Positions 1-9,233 of a stretch of DNA of 64,000 nucleotides are shown here, piece after piece. The stretch's first letter is position 1. Each line of letters opens with the position of its first letter. The DNA comes from Myxococcus virescens (GTDB lineage: Bacteria; Myxococcota; Myxococcia; Myxococcales; Myxococcaceae): assembly GCF_900101905.1 (NCBI RefSeq), contig NZ_FNAJ01000001.1:1124862-1188861 (forward strand). The letters run 5' to 3'. The notes under the pieces are model-generated. The model did not search any database and had not been told where the DNA came from. It saw only the letters and a program-made list of their open reading frames with translations. The position numbers were made by a program, and so were the translations under genes.

Positions 1-415
1 GCCATGGAGTTCACGTTGTCCGTGAGGTCCTTCCACGTGCCGGCCACGCCCTTCACTTCGGCCTGACCACCCAGCTTGCCTTCCGTGCCCACTTCACGCG
101 CCACGCGCGTCACTTCCGAAGCGAAGGACGACAACTGGTCCACCATCGTGTTGATGGTGTTCTTCAGCTCCAGAATCTCGCCGCGCACGTCCACGGTGAT
201 TTTCTTCGACAGGTCGCCCTTGGCGACGGCCGTCGTCACCTCGGCGATGCTGCGCACCTGCGCGGTGAGGTTGGAGGCCATGGAGTTCACGTTGTCCGTG
301 AGGTCCTTCCACGTGCCGGCCACGCCCTTCACCTTGGCCTGACCGCCCAGCTTTCCGTCGGTGCCCACCTCGCGGGCCACGCGCGTCACCTCGGAAGCGA
401 AGGCGCCGAGCTGCT
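1..415 (-). repeat. 276-bp tandem repeat coding for HAMP units
   Basis: Bases 1-57 recur almost unchanged at 277-333, a period of 276 bp or 92 codons, and the similarity continues more weakly to about 415. The repeat encodes successive HAMP units of the signalling gene. Confidence 0.85.
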
Positions 416-914
416 CCACCATCCCGTTCACCAACCGGGCGGTGCGGAGGAACTCGCCTCGGAGGGGACGTCCATCCACTTCCAGGGCCATGGTCTGCGA
501 CAGGTCACCCTTGGCCACAGCGCCGATGACGCGGCCCATCTCCGTCGTCGGTTGCACCAGGTCGGCCACCAGCGTGTTCACCGACTCGACGCAGTCGCCC
601 CACGAGCCCAGCGCGCCCACCACGTTGCCGCGCTGGGTGATGCGGCCTTCCTTGCCCACCACGTTGCCGATGCGCTCGAACTCACGGGCCATGCGCTCGC
701 TGAGTTCGATGATTTCGTTCAGCGTGTCCGCCACCTTGCCGGCGCTGCCCACCTTGTCCACCGGCATGCGCACGGAGAAGTCGCCCTTGCGGACGGCGGT
801 GAGGACCCGCAGCAACTGGCGCGAGTCGAGCGACTGCGAATCATCCTCCCGGATTCGCGGTGGAGGGGGAGCCGCGACAGGTGCACGGCGGGAGGAAACC
901 TTCTTCGTGGCCAT
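1..914 (-). CDS. Tandem-HAMP signalling protein, probable hybrid histidine kinase (3' end outside window)
   Basis: The reading frame enters at 914 (ATG) and is still open at base 1, so only the N-terminal 304 residues are visible. A short Ala/Pro-rich head with no membrane segment is followed by consecutive HAMP-like units, seen as repeated KGDxS...E(I/F)L...N.MV..L blocks. The later units share the phrase [14 protein letters not shown] followed by GKLGGQA and [16 protein letters not shown]. Poly-HAMP arrays of this kind normally precede a GAF or histidine kinase module in soluble hybrid kinases of the fungal group III (Nik1) type, but the kinase part is not in the window. The array, rather than a membrane helix, probably relays the signal. 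High confidence in HAMP repeats, moderate in kinase. Confidence 0.85.
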   Translation of the reverse strand, partial: MATKKVSSRRAPVAAPPPPRIREDDSQSLDSRQLLRVLTAVRKGDFSVRMPVDKVGSAGKVADTLNEIIELSERMAREFERIGNVVGKEGRITQRGNVVGALGSWGDCVESVNTLVADLVQPTTEMGRVIGAVAKGDLSQTMALEVDGRPLRGEFLRTARLVNGMVEQLGAFASEVTRVAREVGTDGKLGGQAKVKGVAGTWKDLTDNVNSMASNLTAQVRSIAEVTTAVAKGDLSKKITVDVRGEILELKNTINTMVDQLSSFASEVTRVAREVGTEGKLGGQAEVKGVAGTWKDLTDNVNSM

Positions 915-1145
915 ATGAGTTCCTGGTCGGTCCCGGGACGGCGAAGCACGGGCTGCCGTCCTGCGGGAATCTCGCAGCTGGAGCGTGTTTTCTCGCGCTT
1001 TCGCACACTTGGAACAGTCCCCCCGGGACGCCCGGCTGGCCATCAGGCGACATTCCAGGAGGACTTCGTCCGGCAGCCAACACTGGCTCGGACGCGGCGT
1101 TACTCGGTGTGAAAGTCGGTGCGCTCGCTGGCGGAGCAGGCGGGC

Positions 1146-1970
1146 TCAGTGCCGGACGCGGGGCGCGGGCGCGCGGACGCGCACCTGCATCTGCTCGTCT
1201 CCGGCCACGACGCTGCTGAGCACCTCGCGCTGCTCCGGTGACAGCCGGGCCACCGCGCGCAACGACGCCACCAGCACCAGGGACTCCAGCGGAGACGGCA
1301 CGCTGATGCCGTCCGGCCCCGTCTTCAGGGGCAGCGGCAGGCGCGGCGCGCGCCCCGCGGCGGTGAGCGCGTCCACGGCATACGCAGGGGACGTGTCCAG
1401 CGTGACGGCAATCGCGGGCAGGCTGGTGGCGGCGTCCCCCTGGCCACGCGCCTGCATCTCCATCAGCATCTGCAGCGCGCCCGGCTTGAAGTACAGCGCC
1501 AGTCCCGCGCGTCCGTCCCCCATGTGGAAGACGCACCCCTCGAAGGTGTGGTTCATCGGCCCGGTGACGGCCACCTCGAAGGGCTGGCTGTCATCCCAAT
1601 GCGTCCAGGGCCGCGCATCCCAGTACTCCGTCGACGCCTGCACGAAGAGCAGCGCCTTGTCCGAGCCAAGCCCGGACAAGCCTCGCTGCCCCCACGCCAC
1701 GAAGGTCGCGATGGCCGCGCAGGAAGACAGCGCTTGCGGTGAAGGCTCCGCCACGGTGAGCCCCAGCTCCGCGCCCGCGGCGGCCAGCGCCGGCACGCAA
1801 CGCACCTCCGCCGCGTCCACCCCTTCCAGCAGGGCCCGCAGCCCCGCCCCATCGTCCGATTCAAAGACGGGCGCGGCGGGCTCTCCGGAGTCGGAGATAC
1901 GCAGATACACCTGGACCTGCGTGTTGCCCTGACTGAGTGGCACGGGGCCCAGCTTGAGCAGGTAGAACAT
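1146..1970 (-). CDS. Hypothetical protein, last gene of the KaiC-like/receiver operon
   Basis: This 274-residue protein has no signal peptide or membrane segment, and I do not recognise its family. It is rich in Ala, Leu and Gly, with one aromatic stretch near residues 115-150 containing YWDARPWTHWDD. The gene starts 5 bp after the stop of the receiver gene and reads the same way, so it is almost certainly co-transcribed and probably translationally coupled with it. That context suggests a role in the same signalling path as the KaiC-like ATPase, but nothing in the sequence fixes one. A 231-bp gap separates it from the HAMP gene downstream. Confidence 0.75.
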   Translation of the reverse strand: MFYLLKLGPVPLSQGNTQVQVYLRISDSGEPAAPVFESDDGAGLRALLEGVDAAEVRCVPALAAAGAELGLTVAEPSPQALSSCAAIATFVAWGQRGLSGLGSDKALLFVQASTEYWDARPWTHWDDSQPFEVAVTGPMNHTFEGCVFHMGDGRAGLALYFKPGALQMLMEMQARGQGDAATSLPAIAVTLDTSPAYAVDALTAAGRAPRLPLPLKTGPDGISVPSPLESLVLVASLRAVARLSPEQREVLSSVVAGDEQMQVRVRAPAPRVRH

Positions 1971-1975
1971 GGGGC

Positions 1976-2341
1976 TCAGCCTTGCTTTCCATCCAGGGCC
2001 TTGCGGACCTGTCGCATCAGCGCGTGGATGTCGAAGGGCTTCTGGAGGAACGGCATGCCAGGATACCGATGCCGCAGCGAGGACACGTCCACCGCGCTCA
2101 TCCCCATGAGTGACACATCCTTGTAGGCCGGCTCAGCCCGGATGCGCTCGATGAGTGCCGGTCCGTCCAGGACGGGCATCATCCAGTCAGTGAGGACCAG
2201 GTCCGGCCGGAGCTCCGCCATCCGCTCCAGCGCCTCACGGCCGTGAGAGGCCGTCAGAACGCGATAGCCCTCCTCTCGAAGGAGGTCCGCCAGGGCTTCC
2301 AGGATGCCCTGCTCGTCATCCACCACCAGGACCGTCTCCAT
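1976..2341 (-). CDS. Single-domain response regulator (CheY-like receiver)
   Basis: The protein is 121 residues and consists of one receiver domain with no output domain. The acidic pocket Asp8-Asp9 lies in VLVVDDE, the phosphoacceptor Asp52 in LVLTDWMMP, the switch Ser82 in MSAVD and the invariant Lys101 in LQKPF. I chose the ATG at 2341 because the fold begins directly there; an in-frame start 90 bp upstream would run into the end of the KaiC-like gene. It lies 28 bp after that gene and 5 bp before the unknown 274-residue gene. As a stand-alone receiver it should act by binding a partner, perhaps the KaiC-like ATPase, which is inference from the operon. No cognate kinase is adjacent. Confidence 0.93.
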   Translation of the reverse strand: METVLVVDDEQGILEALADLLREEGYRVLTASHGREALERMAELRPDLVLTDWMMPVLDGPALIERIRAEPAYKDVSLMGMSAVDVSSLRHRYPGMPFLQKPFDIHALMRQVRKALDGKQG

Positions 2342-2369
2342 ACGGGTGGTACTACTCCTCGACGTTCGT

Positions 2370-3845
2370 TCAGAAATGGCCAGCGCCCGGATGCCGGGCA
2401 AGTCCCGTGAGCAGGGTATCCACAGCGACACTGAAGGGGGGCAGCACCTCGATTCCCTGGGGTGTGATGACGAACTCCCTCAGGGTGGGGTCATAGTGGG
2501 TGTCACGCATCTTGAAGATGCTCAGCAGCCTGCGCAGGCGGCCTTCGAGCTCGACATGTCTCAGGAAAAAGAGGTTCTCCGCCACAGCGGAAGGACCGAC
2601 CTCCATCGGGACGTCCAGCACCGGACCGAAGAGCCGCGGTGTCTCCATGCCGAAGAGCGTGGTGGTCCCCGCGCAACGCAGCTCCTGGGTGAGGGCCGCG
2701 AAGAACGAATTGATGCGCGCGGGCTCGGGCGAGGCCTGTTGCATGGCGCTGAGCCCGTCCACGAACACGCGCTTCACGTTGCGCCGCCGCACGTCCGACA
2801 GGAGCTGGTCCGCCAGCACGTCGAGAATGCATTCGGAAGGCGGCTGCCAGATGAAGTTGAGCCGTCCGTCCGCCATGGCGCCGCCCAGGTCGATGCCCGC
2901 GGATGCCACCTTGCCCAACAGCCGGTTGGGCGGCTCGTAGAAGCCCATGTACAGGCAGTGCTCGCCCTGCTTCAGACCCTCCGCCAGAAAGCTGCTGCCC
3001 AGCAGCGTCTTGCCCGCGCCGGGCGGACCGAGCAGCAGGGAGGTGGACCCCGCCGCCAGCCCCTCCGGAAAGAGCGCGTCCAGGGACGGAACGCCGAAGT
3101 GGAGGCGATGGGCGCCCGGGTCCGTCGGCGGCGTGCGCTGCACCCGCGACTCCAACCGGGGGAAGACCTCCAACCCGTCGCTGGTGATGCGGAAGGCGTG
3201 GACGCCGTGCAGCGTGGGGCTCCCGCGGAACTTGCGCACTTGCAGCTCGCGCCAGGAGCGCACGCCCTGGGTGCGCTCGCGCAGCTCCAGGATGCCATCC
3301 ACCATGGTGTATTCCGGATGGACGGCGGGACCGTTGGCGCTGGTGAGCAGCAGCGCCGTGAAGCGCGTCAGCCCGGCGGCGACCTGGAGCTCGTGGATGA
3401 ACTTCTTGAAGTCGCGGCTGCTGCCGGCCGCCTCCTGCGCCTGCACCAGGCCATCCAGCACCAGGATGCTGGCGTTGTGGTTGCGCACCTCGCGCCGCAA
3501 GAGCTCCAACAACCCCGGCAGCCCATGCTCCTCCAGCGTGCGGAAGCCGCTGACGTAGTAGACGCCCTCGGGCAGCAGCGCCGAGTCGAAGAAGGCCATG
3601 TCCCGCATGTTGGCCAGCATGCGAGCGTGGGACTCCGCCAGCAGCGTGACATACAGGCACCGCGCGCCGGCGCGTCCCTGGTGATAGCAGAGCTGGTTGG
3701 CGAAGAGGGTCTTCCCCGCGCCCGGCTCCCCCACGAAGATGTAGACACCCGACGACACGAGACCGCCGCCCAGCACGGCGTCAAGCCCAGGCACGCCAGT
3801 CGATACGCGTGCGTCCTGCCGTGCGGGTTGCTCGGAAGAGGACAT
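2370..3845 (-). CDS. KaiC-like double-domain RecA-family ATPase
   Basis: This 491-residue protein has two KaiC/RecA-type domains, about residues 13-230 and 246-480. The Walker A motifs are GEPGAGKT at 39-46 and GPPGAGKT at 273-280. Each domain has an acidic residue after the next strand (LLAES near 68-72, FYEPP in domain II), where KaiC carries its catalytic glutamates, and a hydrophobic Walker B strand ending in Asp (ILVLDG near 127-132, VFVDG). KaiC relatives outside cyanobacteria are ATPases that usually work with histidine kinases and receivers rather than in a clock. No KaiA or KaiB gene is present, but a receiver follows after 28 bp, which fits that pattern. Confidence 0.93.
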   Translation of the reverse strand: MSSSEQPARQDARVSTGVPGLDAVLGGGLVSSGVYIFVGEPGAGKTLFANQLCYHQGRAGARCLYVTLLAESHARMLANMRDMAFFDSALLPEGVYYVSGFRTLEEHGLPGLLELLRREVRNHNASILVLDGLVQAQEAAGSSRDFKKFIHELQVAAGLTRFTALLLTSANGPAVHPEYTMVDGILELRERTQGVRSWRELQVRKFRGSPTLHGVHAFRITSDGLEVFPRLESRVQRTPPTDPGAHRLHFGVPSLDALFPEGLAAGSTSLLLGPPGAGKTLLGSSFLAEGLKQGEHCLYMGFYEPPNRLLGKVASAGIDLGGAMADGRLNFIWQPPSECILDVLADQLLSDVRRRNVKRVFVDGLSAMQQASPEPARINSFFAALTQELRCAGTTTLFGMETPRLFGPVLDVPMEVGPSAVAENLFFLRHVELEGRLRRLLSIFKMRDTHYDPTLREFVITPQGIEVLPPFSVAVDTLLTGLARHPGAGHF

Positions 3846-3932
3846 GATGTCCGTTCCATACCGTAATTCGCCCCAGCGCGCGCCTCGGAATGTGAGAAGA
3901 GAACCGCACGAGCCGTGAACAGCGAAAGGGCC

Positions 3933-4286
3933 TCAGCGGTCTGCGTCCAGCAGGGCGCGCAGGTCGTCGGGAATGGGCATGGGCGTGAGGATGCCCACGT
4001 CCGCGCCACCGGTGTTTCCCAGCGGTGCCCGCCCGAGCCATGAGCCTGGCGCGGCGACCAGCAGCCGCACCACCTGCCCCACCCACTCCGCGGCGTTCCG
4101 CCGGCGCCACCCGAACCCCAGCATGCGCCAGTGCACCCGCACGTGAGGGCCCGCGTGGGCCTGGCTGAGGACATGGGCCCGCTCGAGGTGCCGCCAGGCA
4201 CGCACATGCTCCGCACGCGACTCCGCTTCATGGGCCTCGCGCAGCTCCGCTTCGAAAGCGGCGCGCAGCTTCGCCTTCATCGTCAT
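3933..4286 (-). CDS. DUF3703 family protein
   Basis: This small protein of about 117 residues has the features I associate with DUF3703: an N-terminal helix beginning AFEAELREAHEAE, then AWRHLERAHVLSQ.HA..H..VHWRML, and the ending PLGNTGGADVGI..PMPIP.DL..LL. The function of the family is unknown. I took the ATG at 4286 because the family begins there; ATG at 4280 is an alternative, and the frame stays open about 105 bp upstream without similarity. It lies between the KaiC-like gene and the AraC regulator, on the same strand as both. Confidence 0.8.
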   Translation of the reverse strand: MTMKAKLRAAFEAELREAHEAESRAEHVRAWRHLERAHVLSQAHAGPHVRVHWRMLGFGWRRRNAAEWVGQVVRLLVAAPGSWLGRAPLGNTGGADVGILTPMPIPDDLRALLDADR

Positions 4287-4350
4287 GGACGCTCCCCGGT
4301 CATGTCGCCACCTTCGCGCCACGAAGCCCCCGCCGGCTTGTAAGAACGCG

Positions 4351-5163
4351 CTATGGCGAGGGCGGGCGCACCCACTCCACCACGCCGGCAATCTCCGAAG
4401 GCTTGAGGCCGAAGGTGCGGCGGAAGGCGTGGTTCAGGTGCGCGCTGTCGGTGAAGCCCGCGGCGTGCGCGGCCTCGGTGAGGGACGCGCCTTGTTGCAG
4501 GTGCTCGGCGGCCCGGTGCAGGCGCAGCCAGAGGATGTAGGGCCGCAAGGGGAAGCCCACCTGCGCGCTGAACAGATGCGACAGCCGGCCCACCGACAAG
4601 CCCACGCGCGGAGCGAGCGTGGCCAGACGCACGTCTTCCTCCAGCGCCTCTGGCAGCAGCCGCAGCAGCTTCTTCACCGCGGGGTGGGTGGGCTTCGCGA
4701 CGCCCGCGTCGGCTTGAAGTTCACGCAGCAGGACCTGCGTCTGCGCCTCGGCCTCCGCCCAGCGCATCGGCAACCGGCCGATGCCACAGGCCCTCAAACG
4801 TTCGCCCGCCTCACCCCACGAGGCCGCGTCCGCGCCAATGCCCAGCGTCGCCAGCCGGCGGCCCACCAGGTCCTCCGCGGGGACGTGGAGCAGCACCGCG
4901 GCCAGGGCGCCTTCCACGATGGCGTGCTCGGCGTCCGGAGGAACGACGGCCGCCTGACATTCGACCTCCTGCTGACGGGCGTCGCGCAGACGCACCGGCG
5001 CGTCCAGGGACAGCAGGACCTGAAAGGTGGGGTGGGCGTGCGGGTCCGTTGGAGCGAGCGGCCCCACGTACATCAAGCGCCGGGGGCCGAAGAAGACGCG
5101 CCCCAGCCACCGGTCCTCACGGGAAGGCGGCACACGGGCGCGGGCGGGGCGAGGAGGCGTCAT
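4351..5163 (-). CDS. AraC/XylS family transcriptional regulator
   Basis: The product is about 270 residues. The C-terminal 100 residues form the double helix-turn-helix of AraC regulators: LSVGRLSHLFSAQVGF for the first motif, then AAHAAGFTDSAHLNHAFRRTFGLKPSE for the second with the usual Phe-Gly-x-x-Pro ending. The N-terminal part is a probable sensor domain that I cannot assign. The start is uncertain: ATG at 5163 is preferred because the upstream extension to 5283 is Arg-rich and looks non-coding. It is divergent from the histidine kinase at 5385, so the 220 bp between them probably hold both promoters. Confidence 0.88.
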   Translation of the reverse strand: MTPPRPARARVPPSREDRWLGRVFFGPRRLMYVGPLAPTDPHAHPTFQVLLSLDAPVRLRDARQQEVECQAAVVPPDAEHAIVEGALAAVLLHVPAEDLVGRRLATLGIGADAASWGEAGERLRACGIGRLPMRWAEAEAQTQVLLRELQADAGVAKPTHPAVKKLLRLLPEALEEDVRLATLAPRVGLSVGRLSHLFSAQVGFPLRPYILWLRLHRAAEHLQQGASLTEAAHAAGFTDSAHLNHAFRRTFGLKPSEIAGVVEWVRPPSP

Positions 5164-5384
5164 GGGGCGGGCTCGGTGCGCCATCCTCGCATGGCTCCGC
5201 CTGCGCATTCCCCGCGAGGAAGCAAGGCCCTGCCCCGGGGCGCCCCGGCCTGCCCGGTTCCTGAGATTCGGCGGACGATGCACCCCTGGCCGTAAGGGGC
5301 CGGTGGCGCCGGGCCCCCTGGGTGTATTGATTGAAGAAGGTCCGAGACACGGGAGAGCCCCCGCTCCAGGGGAGGGAGCGCGCC

Positions 5385-6926
5385 ATGGTGGAGAGGGAGC
5401 CGGGCCTCGACGCAGCCGGGGACGTCAGCCCGCCTGCCCGGGGTGGACATGACGCGCTGATCGACAACGTCGACGGCATCGTCTGGGAGGCAGACCCCTC
5501 CGTCCGCTTCATCTTCGTGAGCAAGCAGGCGGAGCGGCTGCTCGGCTATCCGGTGGAGCAGTGGCTCACGGAGCCTCACTTCTGGATAGAGCACCTGCAT
5601 CCAGATGACCGGGGCTGGGCCTCCACCTACTGCCACTCCGCGGTGGAGCAGTGCCTTCCCCACGAATTCGAATACCGGATGCTGGCCGCGGACGGCCGCG
5701 TCGTCTGGCTGCGTGACATCGTCACCGTGCTGTCCAAGGACGGCCGCGCCCACCGGCTTCAAGGCGTCATGGTGGACGTCACCGAGCAGCATCAGGCCCA
5801 GGAGCGGCTGGAGCAGACGGTGTCCCTGCTGGAGGCCACGCTCGACTCGACGGCGGACGGACTGCTGGTGGTCGACCGGGACGGACACATCACCGCCTGC
5901 AACCGCCGATTCGAGCAGCTCTGGGGACTGACGGGACCGACGGCCTGCATGCACGACGCGACGCTGCTCGCGGCCGTGCGCGAGAAGTTGAAGGCCCCGG
6001 ACGCCTTCTTCTCGCGGGTCCAGGCCCTGTACGAGGCGCCATGGAAGGAGAGCTTCGACATCATCGAACTGCGCAACGGCCGCATCCTGGAGCGCTACTC
6101 CCTGCCCCAGCGGCGGCGCGGGCTCATCACCGGCCGCGTCTGGAGCTTCCGCGACATCACCGAGCGCGTGCACGCACAGCGCACGCAGGAGCGGCTGCTG
6201 GCCGAGGCGCACGAGGCCATTCGCGTGCGCGACGACTTCCTCTCCATCGCCGCCCACGAGCTCAAGACGCCCCTGACGCCGCTGCGCCTCCACCTGGAGC
6301 TGCTGAAGCGGACGCTGGCGGCCAGGGAGCCCATCGCGCCCGAGCGCGTGGACAAGGCCATGGCGCAGGTGGACCGCCTGTCCGCGCTGGTCAATGATTT
6401 GGTGGACGCCACCAGCGTGGAGGCGGGCCGGCTGAAGCTGCAACGCGAGCCCGTGTCGCTCCTGGAGGTGACGAACGAGGCGTGCTCGGAGTTCCGCGGC
6501 ATCAGCGCGGAGCATGCCTTCATGTGCGAGCTCCCCCAGGAGGACCTCCTCGTCATGGGCGACCGGGGCCGGCTGTCGCAGGTGCTGGCCAACCTCCTGG
6601 AGAACGCCGTCAAATACAGCCCGCTGGGCGGCACCGTGCGCGTCTCCCTGTCTCACGTGGACGGCAACGCCGTGCTCAGCGTGGCGGACGGTGGCATCGG
6701 CATCTCCCGGGAGGAGCAGGCGCACCTCTTCGGCCGCTTCTTCCGCGCGAGCAACGCGCCCGTATCCGGCTTCGGGGGCCTGGGCCTGGGGCTCTACATC
6801 TGCCGGGACATCATCGAACGGCACGGCGGTCACATCTGGGTGGACAGCGAGCTGGGCCGAGGCTCCACGTTCCATGTCTCGCTGCCCGTGCTGACCGCGA
6901 CGGCGCAACGGGAGGCCCGGCCCTGA
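5385..6926 (+). CDS. PAS-PAS sensor histidine kinase
   Basis: This soluble sensor kinase is 513 residues from the ATG at 5385. I prefer that start to one at 5331 because GGGGAGGGA sits 8 bases before it. There are two PAS domains, about residues 22-135 (with a PAC motif ending MVDVTEQ) and 148-262 (ending FRDITER). The HisKA domain has the phosphoacceptor His291 in AAHELKTPL, and the ATPase domain has the N box NLLENAVKYSP, G1 VADGGIGI and G2 GLGLGLYICRDII. No transmembrane helix is visible, so it probably senses a cytoplasmic signal through PAS. There is no adjacent response regulator, so it is an orphan kinase. It converges on the FUSC gene with 6 bp between stops. Confidence 0.94.
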   Translation: MVEREPGLDAAGDVSPPARGGHDALIDNVDGIVWEADPSVRFIFVSKQAERLLGYPVEQWLTEPHFWIEHLHPDDRGWASTYCHSAVEQCLPHEFEYRMLAADGRVVWLRDIVTVLSKDGRAHRLQGVMVDVTEQHQAQERLEQTVSLLEATLDSTADGLLVVDRDGHITACNRRFEQLWGLTGPTACMHDATLLAAVREKLKAPDAFFSRVQALYEAPWKESFDIIELRNGRILERYSLPQRRRGLITGRVWSFRDITERVHAQRTQERLLAEAHEAIRVRDDFLSIAAHELKTPLTPLRLHLELLKRTLAAREPIAPERVDKAMAQVDRLSALVNDLVDATSVEAGRLKLQREPVSLLEVTNEACSEFRGISAEHAFMCELPQEDLLVMGDRGRLSQVLANLLENAVKYSPLGGTVRVSLSHVDGNAVLSVADGGIGISREEQAHLFGRFFRASNAPVSGFGGLGLGLYICRDIIERHGGHIWVDSELGRGSTFHVSLPVLTATAQREARP

Positions 6927-6932
6927 CACGGC

Positions 6933-9056
6933 TCACCGCAGGACCGAGCCACTGCTGAGCCGCGACACGGCGCCGTGCAACATGCCCAGCTGGCGGGGCA
7001 CCCGTTCGAGCAACGCGCCGAAGACGGGGTCATCCGTCTTGCACGACACCTTCAACGGCGGCAGGGGTGGCGGCACGCGCCGGTCCCTGAGCGCGTCCGC
7101 GAGCTCGTCGAGCGCGCGCCCCGCCTGGTGCGCCAGCTGCTTCAACTGGTCGGGAACCTCCGCCTCCGGCCGCTCCATGCCCAGGGCCGTCACCACGGTG
7201 GCGAAGCGGCGCGCATAGGTGATGACGGCCATGCCTGACTCGAGCTGCTGGGGCGGGCCGTGGTACTCGGCGGTGAGCCGCTCGAAAGAGGCCTCCGCGT
7301 CCAGCAGCGCCAGGCTGAAGGTGCGCCGCGCGGCGCCCACCTCGGGCCGGGTGCCGCTGCGCCGGGAGATGACCTCGCGCAGGTATTCACCATCCGCGCG
7401 TAGCGCGGTCGCCGCGGCTTCCGGGAAGCGGCGGCGCTCCGGCATGGGCCACAGCAGCCACGCGCCCGTCAGCGCCAGCGCGCAGGCCACCAGCACGCCC
7501 AGCGCGCGCTGGCCGGCGAGGCTCCAGTCCCCCGAGCTCAACGTGGCCAGCAGCAGGTAGTCGGGCGTGAGCAGAACCTGGAAGGCACCGAAGTTGATGG
7601 GCAGGAGGGACACCGACACCGCCGTGAGCAGGACGATGACGGCGAGCAGCGCGGAGGGAGAATGCACGCGCGTGGCAATCACCGCCGCCAGGCATGCGCC
7701 CAGCAGCGTCCCGCCGACGCGCTGGAGCGCGCGCTCCTCCGTGATGGCCGAATACGGTTGGAGGATGGCGATGACGGTGAGGCTCACCCAGTGGGCGTCG
7801 CGGATGCCCAGCGCCCGCGTCACCACCAGCGCCGCCGTCGCCACCAGCCCCACGCGCAGCGCGTGCCGGAAGACGAGCGAGTCGGAGCGAAGGTGGTCGC
7901 GAAGCGGGGCCAGCCACGAGCGCGCGCGCCGCGGCTCCTGGCCCACCACGCTCCGCCCGCGGTCGGACACCGGGTCGCCATGGAGCAGGCCCGCGGCCGT
8001 CTCGTGCGCCACTCCCGCCAGCTCCCGCAGCTTCCCGAAGAGCGCCTCCACGTGGAGGGACAGCGGGTCCTCGCGGTTCCGGATGTCTGGAGCGGGCCGG
8101 TAGCGCCGTCTGCGCGAGCGAGGCACCATCCGGGGCGCGCGCGGGACGCCTTCATTTCGCTCGCGCACCAGCACCTGCTCCACCCAGCTCGCCATGGCCG
8201 CGTAGGCGTCACACAGCGAGTCCACGCGCGCGCGCAGCGGCAGGAAGCGGGGCTCGCGCACGGCCGCCTCCATGGCCTCGGCCAGGGCGATGAGCTGGGC
8301 GGACATCGGCTCGCACGTCTCGAGCAACACGAGCAGGTGCTCGCCGCGCCGGGACCTGCCCAGGTGGGTGCCGCGCATGGCCCCCAGCGTGGCGCGCGCC
8401 TGCTCCATGAGGGGCCGCACGCTCATGTGCCGCTCCGCGGCCTCCACCCACTCCTGGGAGCTGGCGCCCTCGCGCGACAGGCGGCCCAAATCCCAGCACG
8501 CCTCCGCCAGCTCCCCGTACACGCGCGCGATGGCCCTCCGCGCCGGGCGGTAGGGCCGCAAGGGCCACAGCACCAGGGACAGCGTCATGGCCCACAGGCC
8601 GCCGAAGAGCAGCCAGAAGGCGCGGGCCAGCGCGGCATCCACCCCCACCGCGGGCGCGCCCAACGACACGACGAAGATGACCGCGAGCTGCCCGCCGACG
8701 GAGCCCGCCGTCTCTCCGTAGCTCCGCGCGAAGGCCGCCGCCGTCACCCCCAGCCACATCAACGATACGTCCAGCCACGGCATGGACCCGCCCGGCGCGC
8801 CCAGCGCTCCCACCAGGGCCCCCAGCAGCGTCACCGCGCCCAGCTCCTTCGCACGCGTCCGGTACGAGCCGCCCTTGTCGGCCAGCGACACCAGGAGACC
8901 GGTCAAGCCTCCCCAGCTCGCGTCCTTCACCCCCAACAGGAACGCGAGGACCAGGGGGACGGAGGTGGCCAGCGCGGTCCGCAAGCCCGCGCCAATGGCG
9001 GGCTTTCCTGGCCGGACGCGGAGGACGGAGCGCAGGTGTCTCAGCAGTCGGCGCAT
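6933..9056 (-). CDS. FUSC family inner-membrane protein (fusaric acid resistance / YccS-like)
   Basis: The product is 707 residues from the ATG at 9056. Two hydrophobic blocks, about residues 22-200 and 430-570, each hold several membrane helices and are joined by a charged cytoplasmic stretch of about 200 residues. This duplicated layout, with the second block reading LRVGLVATAALVVTRALG and ISLTVIAIL-like strings, is that of the FUSC superfamily of putative aromatic-acid exporters and the YccS/AaeB group. The substrate cannot be read from sequence. The frame is open far upstream of 9056, but that part overlaps the divergent AtoE-type gene on the other strand and is shadow. Confidence 0.85.
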   Translation of the reverse strand: MRRLLRHLRSVLRVRPGKPAIGAGLRTALATSVPLVLAFLLGVKDASWGGLTGLLVSLADKGGSYRTRAKELGAVTLLGALVGALGAPGGSMPWLDVSLMWLGVTAAAFARSYGETAGSVGGQLAVIFVVSLGAPAVGVDAALARAFWLLFGGLWAMTLSLVLWPLRPYRPARRAIARVYGELAEACWDLGRLSREGASSQEWVEAAERHMSVRPLMEQARATLGAMRGTHLGRSRRGEHLLVLLETCEPMSAQLIALAEAMEAAVREPRFLPLRARVDSLCDAYAAMASWVEQVLVRERNEGVPRAPRMVPRSRRRRYRPAPDIRNREDPLSLHVEALFGKLRELAGVAHETAAGLLHGDPVSDRGRSVVGQEPRRARSWLAPLRDHLRSDSLVFRHALRVGLVATAALVVTRALGIRDAHWVSLTVIAILQPYSAITEERALQRVGGTLLGACLAAVIATRVHSPSALLAVIVLLTAVSVSLLPINFGAFQVLLTPDYLLLATLSSGDWSLAGQRALGVLVACALALTGAWLLWPMPERRRFPEAAATALRADGEYLREVISRRSGTRPEVGAARRTFSLALLDAEASFERLTAEYHGPPQQLESGMAVITYARRFATVVTALGMERPEAEVPDQLKQLAHQAGRALDELADALRDRRVPPPLPPLKVSCKTDDPVFGALLERVPRQLGMLHGAVSRLSSGSVLR

Positions 9057-9233
9057 CCTGGAGCGTTGACACCGTGCGGCGCGGAAGGAACCTCCGCCCT
9101 CCCTCTCCGGGCACCCCTGCGGCCAGGGGAGCCTGCGTGCCCGGGCTCGTGCGGCCAGGACTCGCGACGGGATTGCGCCGCCGGCGCGCCGCACATGCCG
9201 TAACGTGCCAGCCCTGCCAAGGAGCGACACCTC

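Noticed and set aside
5164..5283. Longer AraC-regulator start at 5283
   Set aside because: The extra 40 residues are basic and proline-rich with no similarity to AraC N termini, and no ribosome site precedes them.
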